This document shows, piece by piece, positions 1 through 9,895 of a stretch of DNA of 64,000 bases. The notes below the pieces were generated by a model. It was given only the letters and a program-made list of their open reading frames with translations. It was not told where the DNA came from and did not search any database. Position 1 is the stretch's first letter; every line of letters starts with the position of its first letter. Location of the stretch: contig CM062297.1 in assembly GCA_031216915.1 (NCBI GenBank), positions 830,691,337 through 830,755,336 of the forward strand. Reading direction: 5' to 3'. Origin of the DNA: Pictodentalium vernedei. Its lineage: Eukaryota; Mollusca; Scaphopoda; Dentaliida; Dentaliidae. Both the position numbers and the translations under genes were made by a program.

Positions 1-715
1 ATACTTGTCGACGAGAGAGATCCATGACAGTACTGTGGCAGAAATGTGACTACAATCACTACCCCATTTCTGGAGAATGGAATATGACAGAACTTTCGAG
101 CAAGAGATTTTTGAGACCAAATTGAGATAGAGACATCTGACTGCTATCACCGCGTCATTTCAGGAGAGTAAAACATGACAAACCTTAAGGTAAGAGACTT
201 GTGAATATACTGCGTCAGAGTAGACATCTAACTGCTATCATTTCCCTATTCCAGGAGATTGAAACATGACAAAACTTTCGAACAAGAGACTCGTGAATGT
301 ACTGCTTCAGACTGGAGATCTAATTGCTATTACTACCCCATTTCAGGAGAGTGGAATATGACAAAACTCTAGGACAAGTGATTCGTGAACATACTGAGAT
401 AGAGAGAGATCTGACTACTATTATTACCCCATTTCAGGAGATTGAAGTATGGCAAACATTCAGGTAACAGATTCGTGAACATACTAAGACAGAGAGATCT
501 GACTGCTATTAATATGACATTTCAGGAGAGTGGAATATGACAAAACTTTCGACAAGAGACTCGTGACTGTACTGCGACAGACTGGCGATCTGACTGCTAT
601 TACTGTCCCATTTCAGGAGAGTGGAATATGACAAACCTTTAGAACAGGAGACCCATGAACGTACTGAGATAGAGAGAACTGACGACTATTACCACCCCAC
701 TTCAGGATATTGAAT
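1..715. repeat. ~90-bp degenerate tandem repeat, about 8 copies
   Basis: The anchor 'tttcaggagagtggaatatg' and its variants recur near 66, 157, 250, 340, 432, 519, 610 and 700, so the period is about 90 bp. Each unit also carries a 'gagatctgactgctatta' block and a 'cgtgaacgtactg' block. Copies are diverged but in register. The array runs off the left edge and resumes at about 1590. No coding potential was seen. Confidence 0.85.
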
Positions 716-1589
716 CTTGTCCCTGTATCAGTATGCATCGCATCTTCTGATTGGTCAACGTGACCGAAACAAATAGCCATGGTATCGGCTATCTTCAAAC
801 ATGCGGGTGATAAGAGCGCGCGCCGTTGTTCCCCGTTTGTCACTCGAGAAACATCCAGGTGATAAAAATAACCTTTGACCCCGACTGGGTCACATCGATT
901 GCAGAAACTTCTATTAGAACTGTTAAGTTATATCCAACTTATTGTCGTACTGTAGTGAATACTAATACAAATTAAAAAAAACATCGTTGCAACCCTTTGA
1001 GTAGTAGCACTTGTTGGCTGTCGTATTCGATGAGAACTGAACAGACTGAATCGGGTTCGCAAATATACTTTTGCATTTTGCGGGGGTGAGAACATCAAGG
1101 GGGGCAACTCACTTGTTTATCTTCGATATCGCTTCAGCAGAATACAAAATGTCAATCTCTCGCTTCGCTTGTCACTCCGATGGAGACATCGTTCGCAAAC
1201 GGATTGAACTCACGCCTAAATCCACCGTCAAATCAAATAATACTGCCGCACGGCTTTTTAGGGAGTATTTGTCAGAAAAAGACTTTGATACTGAATTTGA
1301 ATCGGTTTTAAAACTTCACCAAAGTGAAAAAACTTCTCCATGTGTGACCTGGTTTATAAACAACGATTCGGAAATAGACTCGATCTATTTATAGTTTTGC
1401 GGTGAAATTTGTTTCGCTGTTTGGTTCAAAATCTGAGGCTCAGTGTGGGGTTTAAACTTCTTCGTCTGAGTCTTAATGTGGGATCATATTTTACATCTCG
1501 GTATTATTTCTGTGTGTTGCGCCTCATGGTTGAAAACCGACATCCAGGTATTAAATCTCCATGTACCCTGGATGTTGCCCGAGATAACT
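716..1589. other. Insertion-like segment interrupting the 90-bp array
   Basis: The tandem units stop near 715 and resume near 1590, so this ~870-bp segment looks inserted. Its ends carry related sequence in opposite orientation: 'ctcgagaaacatccagg' near 843 and 'cctggatgttgcccgag' near 1567. The motif 'ttctgattggtcaacgtgacc' near 748 resembles a motif seen near 41845 and 55877. No clean target duplication was found. Confidence 0.4.
1071..1394 (+). CDS. Unrecognised small ORF (107 aa) inside the insertion
   Basis: This is an open frame inside the segment that splits the tandem array. The stretch 'VKSNNTAARLFREYLSEK' (about residues 52-69) faintly recalls the helical N-terminal core-binding domain of Crypton/tyrosine-recombinase-like proteins of marine invertebrates. 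That resemblance comes from pattern memory only. No catalytic domain follows; the frame closes at 1394 and the next frames are short. It may be a decayed transposon gene fragment or a chance ORF. No splice signals or promoter were identified. Confidence 0.25.
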   Translation: MHFAGVRTSRGATHLFIFDIASAEYKMSISRFACHSDGDIVRKRIELTPKSTVKSNNTAARLFREYLSEKDFDTEFESVLKLHQSEKTSPCVTWFINNDSEIDSIYL

Positions 1590-1795
1590 AATAATGACCA
1601 GCTTCCAAGTAAGAGATCAGTGAATATACTGTGACAGAGTAGAGACCCGGCTACTATCACTACCAAATTTCAAGAGTATGGAATGTAACAAATCTTCGAG
1701 CAAAAACTCAACTCGTGAACGTACTACCCTATTTCAGGGAAAAGGAACATGACAAAACATTTTGGCAGGAGCATAGTGAATATACTCAGATCTAC
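1590..1795. repeat. Residual copies of the 90-bp tandem repeat
   Basis: Two diverged units continue the array of 1-715, shown by 'aagagatcagtgaatatactg', 'aatttcaagagtatggaatg' and 'ctatttcagggaaaaggaac' in the same order. This supports the reading that 716-1589 was inserted into an older array. Confidence 0.7.
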
Positions 1796-2176
1796 CACCA
1801 CAGAAAACCTTAACAGACACGAGCTATATTTTCTTTTCCCCAGCTAATGGACACAGCGCCATTCACCAGACACACCTGCAACTGTTAAGACCGAAGATGA
1901 AAATACTGCATAGTAAGCGTCTTTTTGACGTACACATTTTTTATGTAAGTCACAAGAGTGAATTCTGTTGTTTTATTGTAATTGAAATTTAGCTTGTTTT
2001 AATCGTTGACGAAACGTTATGAAAGCTCCTCTAAAAGGTCGCCCCGTACGCCAACCTTAGCGAACAATCGCGGATATGGTGGTGTAGGGATGCTTGTTCG
2101 CGAGGCGTGGCTTCTCAACCATACACTTCACAAACGATAACGGGACACCGGGCACGTGTCTTCCAAATGACTAATA
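1796..2176. other. No recognisable feature
   Basis: AT-rich sequence without a supported ORF, repeat unit or RNA gene. Confidence 0.5.
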
Positions 2177-3444
2177 TATACTACTCAAAGTTTGCTAAGC
2201 ACCAAGTATATCCAACTTCCTGTTTTACGTTTTAGTTGAAATATTGTTATGAAAAGTGTATAATATTTTTTATTTAATTATATCTTTAATGATTTAAGTA
2301 CAGAAATTAAGATTTTATTTGTGTTTGACATTATTTTTTAGCTTTTCAATACGATAACCTTGGAAAATGGATATTATTGGTAAAAGAGGAAATTTCTCAG
2401 TTTGCTAAAAAGTTGACGGAGCAAAATGGTATGGCTTTAATATCGAGTATGAGACCCATTACTGTTAATTTCAGCTTGCCAACAATATACCGCTGTGTAG
2501 TCAATGTACCGCCTTCAAGGACACAGATTTCTCTCTGTACGTCCATCCCTGCTGATGCCGCCCCAGACCACGATTGACCTTCCGCCATAGCGGGCATCTT
2601 CAGCAATGCTGGCTACATGGAATGACTCTCCCGGTCTTCTCTCCATGCCCTAGACCGCCTATCTGTGTGGTTCAGGCAGTACCTTGACTCATCTGTAAAG
2701 AGGACAGATCGCCAATCTTCTCTGGTCCATCCAACGTGGTCCATGGCCCATTCATACCGTGCCTGGTGGTGGTCTTGGGACAGGGAAATGCGAATACATG
2801 GTCTTCTCGATCGGAGACCACCTTCGTGCAACCTTGTTCGGATAGTCTGCGTCGAAACGTTTACCCCGGATGCATTCTGAAGGTCACTGCGAAATTGGGT
2901 TGCTGTAGCAAAGCGTTTCCTACGGGCCTGGATGATCAAAAACCGGTCTTCAGCTGCAGGTGTTGCCTTGTCTCTGCCACCACCATGCCGTCTTTCTGGT
3001 GCGCCATACTGCTGAAATCTTGCCCAGGCTCTGGTGATCACCGTATGGTGCATACAAGGGCTTCACCAAACTGAGGATGGGTAGCCCCTTGCTTCACCAT
3101 CCCTACAACCCGCCACATTTCCGCTTCCGACAAATGTCTTCTTACATTTGCATTTGACATATTTAATCATTAAATCACAAGGGTTTGTGTTGAAATGAAG
3201 ATTAAATACCCTACACATGTCGTGTACATGTAGACATTACACGGAAACATCATGAAAATCAAGGGGTACATGCTTTCCATGACTGTTACCAGAAGTCTGC
3301 CTGTCAAGAGAGCTAATGTAAACACTGGCGACCATCTCAATACATTCCTCAATCATATCCACCAAAAATGTCGCAAATATGTCACAAGCAAATTTCACAA
3401 TGCTGTTTCAAATATTTGGTGCTTAGCAAACTTTGAGTAGTATA
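2177..3444 (-). mobile_element. Tc1/mariner-type transposon, defective
   Basis: Inverted terminal repeats of about 27 bp bound the element: 'tactactcaaagtttgctaa' from 2179, and its complement ending at 3442. TA dinucleotides flank both ends (2177-2178 and 3443-3444), as expected for Tc1/mariner target duplication. The body is about 1.26 kb, close to the family's usual size, and encodes a broken transposase on the - strand. The near-identical ends suggest a recently moved, probably non-autonomous copy. Confidence 0.88.
2380..3160 (-). pseudogene. Tc1/mariner transposase, frameshifted and C-terminally degenerate
   Basis: This encodes the cut-and-paste DDE/D transposase of the surrounding element. 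The N-terminal start lies near 3160 ('MSNANVRRHLSEAEMWRVV'). A frameshift near 3055 leads into the main open piece 2613-3053. That piece shows a helix-turn-helix region ('VSTQTIRTRLHEGGLRSRR') and the segment holding the first catalytic aspartate ('VLFTDESRYCL'). After about 2613 the frame shifts again; downstream pieces ('CVLEGGTLTTQRYI' near 2500) are family-like but broken. The region with the remaining catalytic acids is not intact, so the product cannot be active. Confidence 0.85.
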
Positions 3445-3469
3445 TGTCTCTTTTGCTAGGCATTTAGTT

Positions 3470-3963
3470 GAGAAGGGTCACACCAGCCCCGCGTGCCAGG
3501 CAAAACAAAATACAATTTTCGAATGAATATAAGCGTGCTCGAATGTCAAAGACGTGTCTTTCTGGTCTCTCAGTTCTTTTCCTAAAAAGTGGTTTACAAA
3601 CTTTATCAAAGTGTTTTTTTATGGTGAGATGCTTATTGTATTCAAGTCCTGAAAGTGGAAGGTGTGATGAGAGACAAGGCAGAACCCCAAAAAAGAAAAG
3701 ATAGAGGGTCGGGAGGTGAGACTCCAGCCCCGCGTGCCAGGCAAAACAAAATACAATTTTCGAATGAATATAAGCGTGCTCGAATGTCAGAGACGTGTTT
3801 TTCTGGTCTCTCAGTTCTTTTCCTAAAAAGTGGTTGAAAAACTTTTTCAAAGTGTTTTTTTATGGTGAGATGCTTATTGTCTTCATGTCCTGAAAGTAGA
3901 AGGTGTGATGAGAGACAAGGCAGAACCCCCAAAAAGAAAAGATAGAGGGTCGGGAGGTGAGAC
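3470..3963 (+). promoter_or_regulatory. LINE 5' tandem monomers, 241 bp
   Basis: 'ccagccccgcgtgccaggc' occurs at 3483 and 3724, and 'gaggtgagac' at 3713 and 3954, giving an exact 241-bp period. Two near-identical monomers are followed by the single-copy body. Tandem 5' monomers act as promoter units in some LINEs (for example rodent L1); that role here is inferred. Each monomer also contains an in-frame version of the first codons of the long ORF1 frame. Confidence 0.75.
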
Positions 3964-4771
3964 GCCAAAACCTGAACAAAAACTGGTCAAGATGGCGGAG
4001 AAGGAGGATTCACTAACAGGTTTACATGAAAGTGGTCACGAGCAGTCAACTGTAGCTCAACAATTAACTGAGATTGTGAAAATAGTTAATGATGTTAAAA
4101 GGGGTCAGGACGGACTTCGCAAAAGTGTGGACAGCAAATTAGATAAAATGAAGGGTGAGTTGATGACTTCAATTGATAATAAGTTAAAAGTATTCAAAGA
4201 TGATATTGACCTTCAGATCGCTGCCCAACAGTCACGAGTTGATCAGCTCTTCACAGAAGTTCATGATTTGCAAACACGCCCTAAAGCCACTGATTTGAAA
4301 ATCATAAACATTGGGAAGACAATTGAGTCAGATACCCATGACAGAAGTAATGTTGATAGGGATAGTGATATAGTTCGGTTAGTAACTAATATCCCGGAGA
4401 GTGCAAATGAGAATATAACGGAAACTGTGAAAAGTTTAGGGTGTGCCCTGGGTGATGATGATGTGTTCAGCTCGGTAATTATTTCTGATGCGGTTCGTCT
4501 CCGGAAACGTTATCACGGTAAGCCTGGCCTGATTGAATTTCGAGTTGGTACACTTGAAGACAAAAAGTTACATTTAAGGTCTAAGAAAAACTTGCAAAAT
4601 TCAGATAACTTCAAGAGATGTTTCTTAAGAGGTGGGAAATCGCACATAGAACGTTTGATGGAAATAAACGCTAGGACGGTATTGGATGAATTGCCAAACG
4701 GAAAGGACTTCATCGTTTCGGGTAGTGGGCGCATTACTAAGAAATCAGAGGAGAGACTACCTTCCAGATAG
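3905..4771 (+). CDS. LINE ORF1 protein (coiled coil plus RNA-binding-like domain)
   Basis: This 288-aa frame occupies the LINE ORF1 position, so its product would be the nucleic-acid-binding protein of the retrotransposon particle. It has a charged N-terminus, then about residues 45-120 rich in heptad-like Leu/Ile/Val spacing (coiled coil), then a compact domain (about 150-280) with 'SVIISDAVRLRKRYHGKPG', as in L1-type ORF1 RRM/CTD regions. The first ATG (3905) lies in monomer-derived sequence. The ATG at 3992 has a strong context (caagATGGcgg) and begins the single-copy part, so it may be the true start. The frame is intact, unlike ORF2 just downstream. Confidence 0.75.
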   Translation: MMRDKAEPPKRKDRGSGGETPKPEQKLVKMAEKEDSLTGLHESGHEQSTVAQQLTEIVKIVNDVKRGQDGLRKSVDSKLDKMKGELMTSIDNKLKVFKDDIDLQIAAQQSRVDQLFTEVHDLQTRPKATDLKIINIGKTIESDTHDRSNVDRDSDIVRLVTNIPESANENITETVKSLGCALGDDDVFSSVIISDAVRLRKRYHGKPGLIEFRVGTLEDKKLHLRSKKNLQNSDNFKRCFLRGGKSHIERLMEINARTVLDELPNGKDFIVSGSGRITKKSEERLPSR

Positions 4772-5560
4772 GGTTTGTGTAGAAGAGTAGAAACAGTAGA
4801 TACACTGGACGTTTTTGGTGAAAAGATAAAGTCCGGTCAAGCCAACTTAAATGGTTGGACATCGGAGAAAAGTGATCCTCAGACACAACTGATAAAATCG
4901 TTAACTTGTGAGATTGTATGTGTTTGTGAAACACACCTTTTTGGGAAATGAGGAGATATCATAGAATCTGTCATTGATTATATGTGCGTGTCGCATTCTA
5001 TTTTCAATAAATGTGAAAATTTTCATGTTCACATGAAGTCTGATCTTATTGAAAAGTTTAATCTTATAAATTTTGTCGGAGAGAGAACTAAACCCTCATA
5101 TCACAGCTTTCTAACGTTTGAATACAATACTGATATATCCAATGTCGGTGTGAGGTACGAAAAAACAAAGGTTAGTTGCCCAAGTAAAATTAAAAAATCA
5201 CTTCCCGAGAGCTTCATGAGCTCAGCGCTATTCATGCAATGTATGAATGAGCTTATTTACAAAATAGAGTCCTGTCGTGAAACACAACAGTCTGTAGATG
5301 CTCTATATGATAGTTTTGCAGATACGGTATTAGACGAAATAAGAGTGCAAATTCCAAATTTTGGCCTTAATAGTGCCTCGAAATCGAACAAGAAATTCAA
5401 ATTCTTGAAACCGTATTGAAACGATAATCTTACAAATCTGCGGAAAATTATGAATGAAAAGGAGAAATTGTTTTCTCGAACATAAGAAAAATAAAAATAA
5501 TAAATTACCTACACCCCTCTCTGAATTTAAGAGTGCCCGAAAACTATTTAATAAAAAACT
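4772..5560 (+). pseudogene. LINE ORF2, endonuclease remnant and linker
   Basis: Decayed N-terminal part of ORF2. The best-preserved open piece (4982-5419) includes 'LPESFMSSALFMQCMNELIY' and 'FADTVLDEIRVQIPNF', then 'KSNKKFKFLKPY', which match the region between endonuclease and reverse transcriptase in related LINEs. Endonuclease catalytic motifs are not convincingly preserved between 4772 and 4980. Stops and shifts occur after 5419, where the frame continues in another phase (about 5420-5560). Confidence 0.6.
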
Positions 5561-5594
5561 CCTAAGTTATGAATGAGAATATAAGAAATCTTTA

Positions 5595-6162
5595 ATGATT
5601 GAAATTGAGAAAGTAGTAACAAACAATCCGAGAGATTTCTGGAATAAATTAAATGACTTAGGGCCTAAGGGAAAGTCGAGAATTCCTGATGATGTACTCT
5701 GTGAGGATGGGACTGTGTCTAATGATAAGGAAAGGGTGCTGGGAGAATGGAGGGCAGCTTTCTCCAATTTATACAATCCAAGTGATGAAGGTGAAAATTT
5801 TGTTATCGAATTTCAAAAATATATCATCGAAGAGAAAAAAATTATAGAAAATAAATACCTGGAGCCCTTATATGAATCAAATATAGACTTAAATCGGCAA
5901 ATTGAGTTAGGTGAAATTGAAAATGTCCTTAAAAAGGCCCAAAATGGGAAGGCGGTTGGGTGTGATAAGATTCCTTATGAGTTATTAAAAAATCCCGTGG
6001 TAGCTAAAGTTTTACTCTCGCTATTTCAGTATATTTTTGACACTGGAATAATTCCAACTCCCTGGAAAAAAGTATTATATCGCCAATACCTAAAGATAGA
6101 AAATTAGATCAGAGGGTTCCGTTAAATTATAGAGGGATATTGTTGTTGTCAATCTGCTGCAA
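5595..6162 (+). pseudogene. LINE ORF2, reverse transcriptase N-terminal part
   Basis: The open piece 5595-6107 contains 'NNPRDFWNKLNDLGPKGKSR' and 'GKAVGCDKIPYELLKN', which mark the start of the LINE reverse transcriptase (RT domains 0-1), followed by 'GIIPTPWKK'. A frameshift near 6075 moves the frame; the sequence then reads through a 'PLNYRGI'-like block to the point where the SINE is inserted (6162/6163). Confidence 0.8.
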
Positions 6163-6550
6163 GGGAGCGCGGTGGCTCAGTAGGTAGAGGTGCAGGCTGT
6201 AAGCCGAGAGATCCTCGGTTCGAATCCCACCTGCGGCAACCGCGTTGTGTCCTTGGGCAAGACACTTCATCTCCATTGCCCGCGTGGGGGGGGGGGGGGG
6301 GCACGATGACGCCGTGTTCTAAGGCGTACTGCACGTCGATGGTACGCATATCTTCAACCAATCTAACCCTGCCTGTGCTCCAGTGAGGAGTTGGGGATCT
6401 GGCAGCTGCTCGTCGTTGTTCGGTGGTTCTCTCCGAGTACTCCGGCTTCCTCCACCCGTAAAACTGTCACGGTAAAACTGCCACGGTCATGATTAGCCAT
6501 TGTGCATAAGTATGTGACCTTATACATCAATCAATAAATAAATAAATAAA
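6163..6550 (+). mobile_element. tRNA-derived SINE, full length
   Basis: The 5' end reads as a tRNA-like head with A box 'tggctcagtagg' (6173) and B box 'ggttcgaatcc' (6218). A central block follows ('gtgtccttgggcaagacact'), then a poly-G tract near 6286-6301 and an AATAAATAAATA tail. The 9-bp target duplication 'ctgctgcaa' (6154-6162 and 6551-6559) flanks it exactly. It sits inside LINE ORF2 and is therefore younger than that LINE copy. It is not a functional tRNA gene. Confidence 0.92.
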
Positions 6551-6559
6551 CTGCTGCAA

Positions 6560-6870
6560 ACTTTAAAACAATGTCTTGAAAAATCGTTTGATGGAATTTG
6601 CCGAGCTGAATAATTATAGTGTTGAAGAACAATGTGGATTTCGAGCAAATCGTTCTTGTTTTGATAATATTTATGCCTTGGAGACGTTGATTCGAGGAAA
6701 AACACAAATTTTCTCTTGTTTTATTGACTTTAAAAAGGCCTTTGATAAAGTCGATCGCAATATGTTATCATATAAATTATTGAAGCTTGGTGTAGATGGT
6801 AAAATGTATCAATCAATTAAAAGCATGTATGATTTGACCTTATCATGTGTTAGGATAAACAATGGCTTAA
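6560..6870 (+). pseudogene. LINE ORF2, reverse transcriptase middle part (motif A)
   Basis: The reverse transcriptase resumes after the SINE. 'SVEEQCGFRANRSCFDNIYA' corresponds to RT domain 2/2a, and 'CFIDFKKAFDKVDRNML' carries the motif A aspartate of the polymerase site. The frame stays open to the TTAA at 6867-6870, where a DNA element interrupts it. The protein order continues at 9235. Confidence 0.88.
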
Positions 6871-9234
6871 GGTGATTCTAAACTGAAGATTGTAGTTTGA
6901 GTGGACAGGTCGAAAACATGATGTTTTTTCATTACTTTTCAATAGTAATGGTTATTTAATACATGAATGATTGCTTCCTACCTAATAGATTACAAAAATG
7001 TGATAAAAATTTTTAAAAAAAGAATTTACTCACCAAAAAACTGCTTTTAAAAATCCCTAACTCACGGTCAACTTCCTGCCACCAAAACTTAAAATATGAA
7101 TCTCACATTGAAAAATATGATTTCTGTGTGCACTAGAGAACAACAGTTGAGTCATAACTTTTTAAAAAATAAATCCAATTGTATGTTTATTTAAATTTTT
7201 GAAGGACCACTGCATGCACTAGTCCAGCCATTTTTTCACAGGGAACTATTTACAGTTCAAAAGTATGGCACACCACACTAATCAGTAATCTAGTTGACCT
7301 CCCTGGAAATATTAGCCATACGAGTGATATGTCTGTTCTGCCCTCTTCCACACGTAAAACCGTCTTGACATGAAATGATCCTGTTGAAAGTGTATCGTTA
7401 AATCCCAATAATAGAAAATAAAAGACTGCATGGCTACCCCCCCCCCCCCCCACCATAACAAAAAAAATGAATTTTTCAAAATTGAAAAAGGGACATTATT
7501 CTGGCATAAATTGTCGGATCCAACCCTGGTCTGACTTGACCTGCATTTTATGTTGATACACCTACACAACAAACTTTATTTGATTTTGTCAATTACAGCT
7601 CAAGTTATTGGTTGGAAACTAAAAAAAAGGGAGTTTTCAAAGTTGAAAAAGTGTGACTCTGGAATCACCTACCAGGACTACATGCAGGCTCGAAGGGAAG
7701 TTATGGAATTGAATTCCGCCAATAAGTCGTATCGATCGACCAATACTTACAGTGCTCAAAGTATAAAATATTCGTCCAATTATTGAAAAAATCCGATAAG
7801 GTGCTTAATGTATAAAAGTATTTTTCATGTGCAAAATGCTATGTTTTGGATCATGAATAAACTCATGTTGTGTCAGAAACCTACCTTGTATTATTTTTTT
7901 TTTTTTTGGTGGTGAGTTGACCCGTGGCGACTTGACCCGGTGGCGAGTTGACCCGTTCCCAAAAATTTTTGCTCGATTGTGCCTTGTGTGTGTTGCCATA
8001 CTTCACTTTCGTTGAGAATTTCTATGCAACGACTGATAAAATAATTTTCTAGAGAAAAATTTCATGTTCACACTTCAGTCATATTTTATTTGTGATTAGG
8101 AGGTCCAGTGGGGTGGATGGAAAGAAAAAATATTATTTTTTGCACTTTGAACAAGCGACTTACCAACGCATGTGACTTTCCGGTGACAACAACTTCGATC
8201 AACAAATACTTGCAGGCATGAGTCTAATAGCCCACAGATTATTTGAAATTATCGATGATCTTTGTGGATTGCAAACAATTTTAATGAAATACATCATTTA
8301 CAATGATTCGCAATGTAAATCACACCAGATCGCAAAATTACGAGCATTATTTCTGGAACTCACCGAAACCAGACCGAAACGGGACCGAATGACAGACCAA
8401 TAAAGTTAACCATCAATATTACATGATGAACAATAGTTCCCCCGATTTGCGATTAAAAGAAGTGAAAAAGCAACCAGTTTACGAATATTTCAACAACGAA
8501 AGAATACAACATGGTTTTCTAATTGTCACCGTTTTGTTAATTAAAGAAAATTGAAATTTTTGTTCTCTATTGGTAATTTTGGCGCATGAATACAAACTAA
8601 TGGCAAGGTCGATCCATGTAAACAAATTGATTGCTTCAGTTGGTGAGGGAAGAATATTTACATAGAACAGACAATCAATGCAATTTGCCTCTATTAGTCT
8701 GCTTCCCTTGAGATATAACGACAATCAGAATTTCAGCAGTGGCATTGTCATGAGAATTTACGGGACATATGGCGAGATCTTTTGTCGCAATGTTGCCCAC
8801 AACCTTCAGTGTTTTGAATTTCCTACGTAAACATGGCGGACACTGTTGAGACTCAAACGACCCAGGTTGACAACGTGCTTAGTCCTATCTTCGATGTGTT
8901 TTATTAAAAATTAAGACTCAACTGCTGCAGTACATTATTGATAGCTCACGTTGGTTGTTCATTGGAAGGTGAGGCGTCTCGCTATTTTTTGAAATCCTGC
9001 CCACGCCATTTCCGACTTTTTGACAGTACACATTTTCTAATGTCTCCAAATGACTCGTAAATTTGTTAAATGCATATTTTGCGGGTCCCATCACGTTCTA
9101 TGTGACATGACCATTCCCCCAACCCTGGTATCCAAGGACAAGGCTGTTTCGTTGCCAAGTTATTGTTCAATGAAATGTTCCCATTTTTCTGTGTTTCTGG
9201 CTTCCATGTTGGCAGCCATGACTTTAGAATCACC
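6871..9234. mobile_element. 2.36-kb TTAA-flanked DNA element, no transposase
   Basis: The element is flanked by TTAA (6867-6870 and 9235-9238) and has a perfect 12-bp inverted terminus, 'ggtgattctaaa' at the left and its complement at the right. Removing it joins LINE codons 'N-N-G-L' to 'T-D-M-F-T', the expected RT order. TTAA duplication is typical of piggyBac and some Sola-type transposons. No transposase-like ORF was found, so it is presumably non-autonomous. Internal features are a poly-C run near 7438 and a short 'gacccg' repeat near 7910-7965. Confidence 0.85.
8833..8907 (+). CDS. Possible short ORF with ATGGCGG start inside the TTAA element
   Basis: A 24-codon frame begins with 'MADTVETQTTQVDNVLSPIF' in strong start context (aacATGGcgg) near the right end of the TTAA element. 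It could be a captured first exon or chance. No splice donor could be confirmed. Confidence 0.12.
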   Translation: MADTVETQTTQVDNVLSPIFDVFY

Positions 9235-9895
9235 TTAACTGACATGTTCACGTGCAAGTCAGGCGTAAAAATGGGGATAACTTGTCGACGACAATGTTTA
9301 CTCTTTTCATAGATGACTTAGCACGCTTGTTTATTGATGTAAATAAAAGGTTTCCATTGGTAGAACAAACGTGTCAATTCAATTGTGTGCAGATGACATA
9401 GTTTTAGTCAGTGAGAATGAAAACGATTTGCAAGCAATGCTTGACATTGTTTCCAGTTGGTGTTGAAAATGGAAAATGTTGATTAATAGGGAAAAACAAA
9501 AATTGTGCATTGTAGGAACGCTAGAATACGAAGAAGTCAATTTTCCTTCAAACTATGTGAATGTGATTTGGAAATAGTGGATAAATATAAATATCTCGGG
9601 GTGGTTTTAAATGGCTTTAGGGATTTCACCGATACTACAAATGTGTTAGCTCAAGCTGGAAGTTGAGCACTCGGCGCCATGATTTCTAAGATACACCCAT
9701 ACAAATATATTGGAATTGCAAAGTATCCGAAATTGTATGAAAGCTGTGTTACACCAATACTTGATTACGTATCCGGGGTATGGGGGTTCAAAAAATGTGC
9801 ATGTATCGACACAGTACAAAATAAAGCCTTAAGGTATTACTTAGGTGTTCACAGGTTTACACCAACGCTGGCGGTAATCGGTGAAATGGGATTAA
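9235..9895 (+). pseudogene. LINE ORF2, reverse transcriptase C-terminal part
   Basis: The LINE continues directly after the TTAA element with a 'LTDMFTCKSGVKMGDNLS' block and 'FTLFIDDLA' (RT motif B region). The catalytic motif C region reads 'CADDIVLV' (9386-9409), where the residue before ADD is Cys rather than the usual Tyr or Phe. Several frameshifts and stops lie between 9300 and 9680. The open piece 9679-9933 has 'YESCVTPILDYVSGVWGF' and 'NKALRYYLGVHRFTPT', the usual post-RT region. The LINE part ends at the TTAA 9892-9895. Confidence 0.85.

Noticed and set aside
2665..3074. Plus-strand frames over the mariner element
   Set aside because: They are antisense to the transposase, whose domains are clear on the minus strand.
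6170..6240. tRNA gene
   Set aside because: The head has A and B boxes but belongs to a SINE with a long body, A-rich tail and target duplications. The same holds for 34565, 37338 and 61745.
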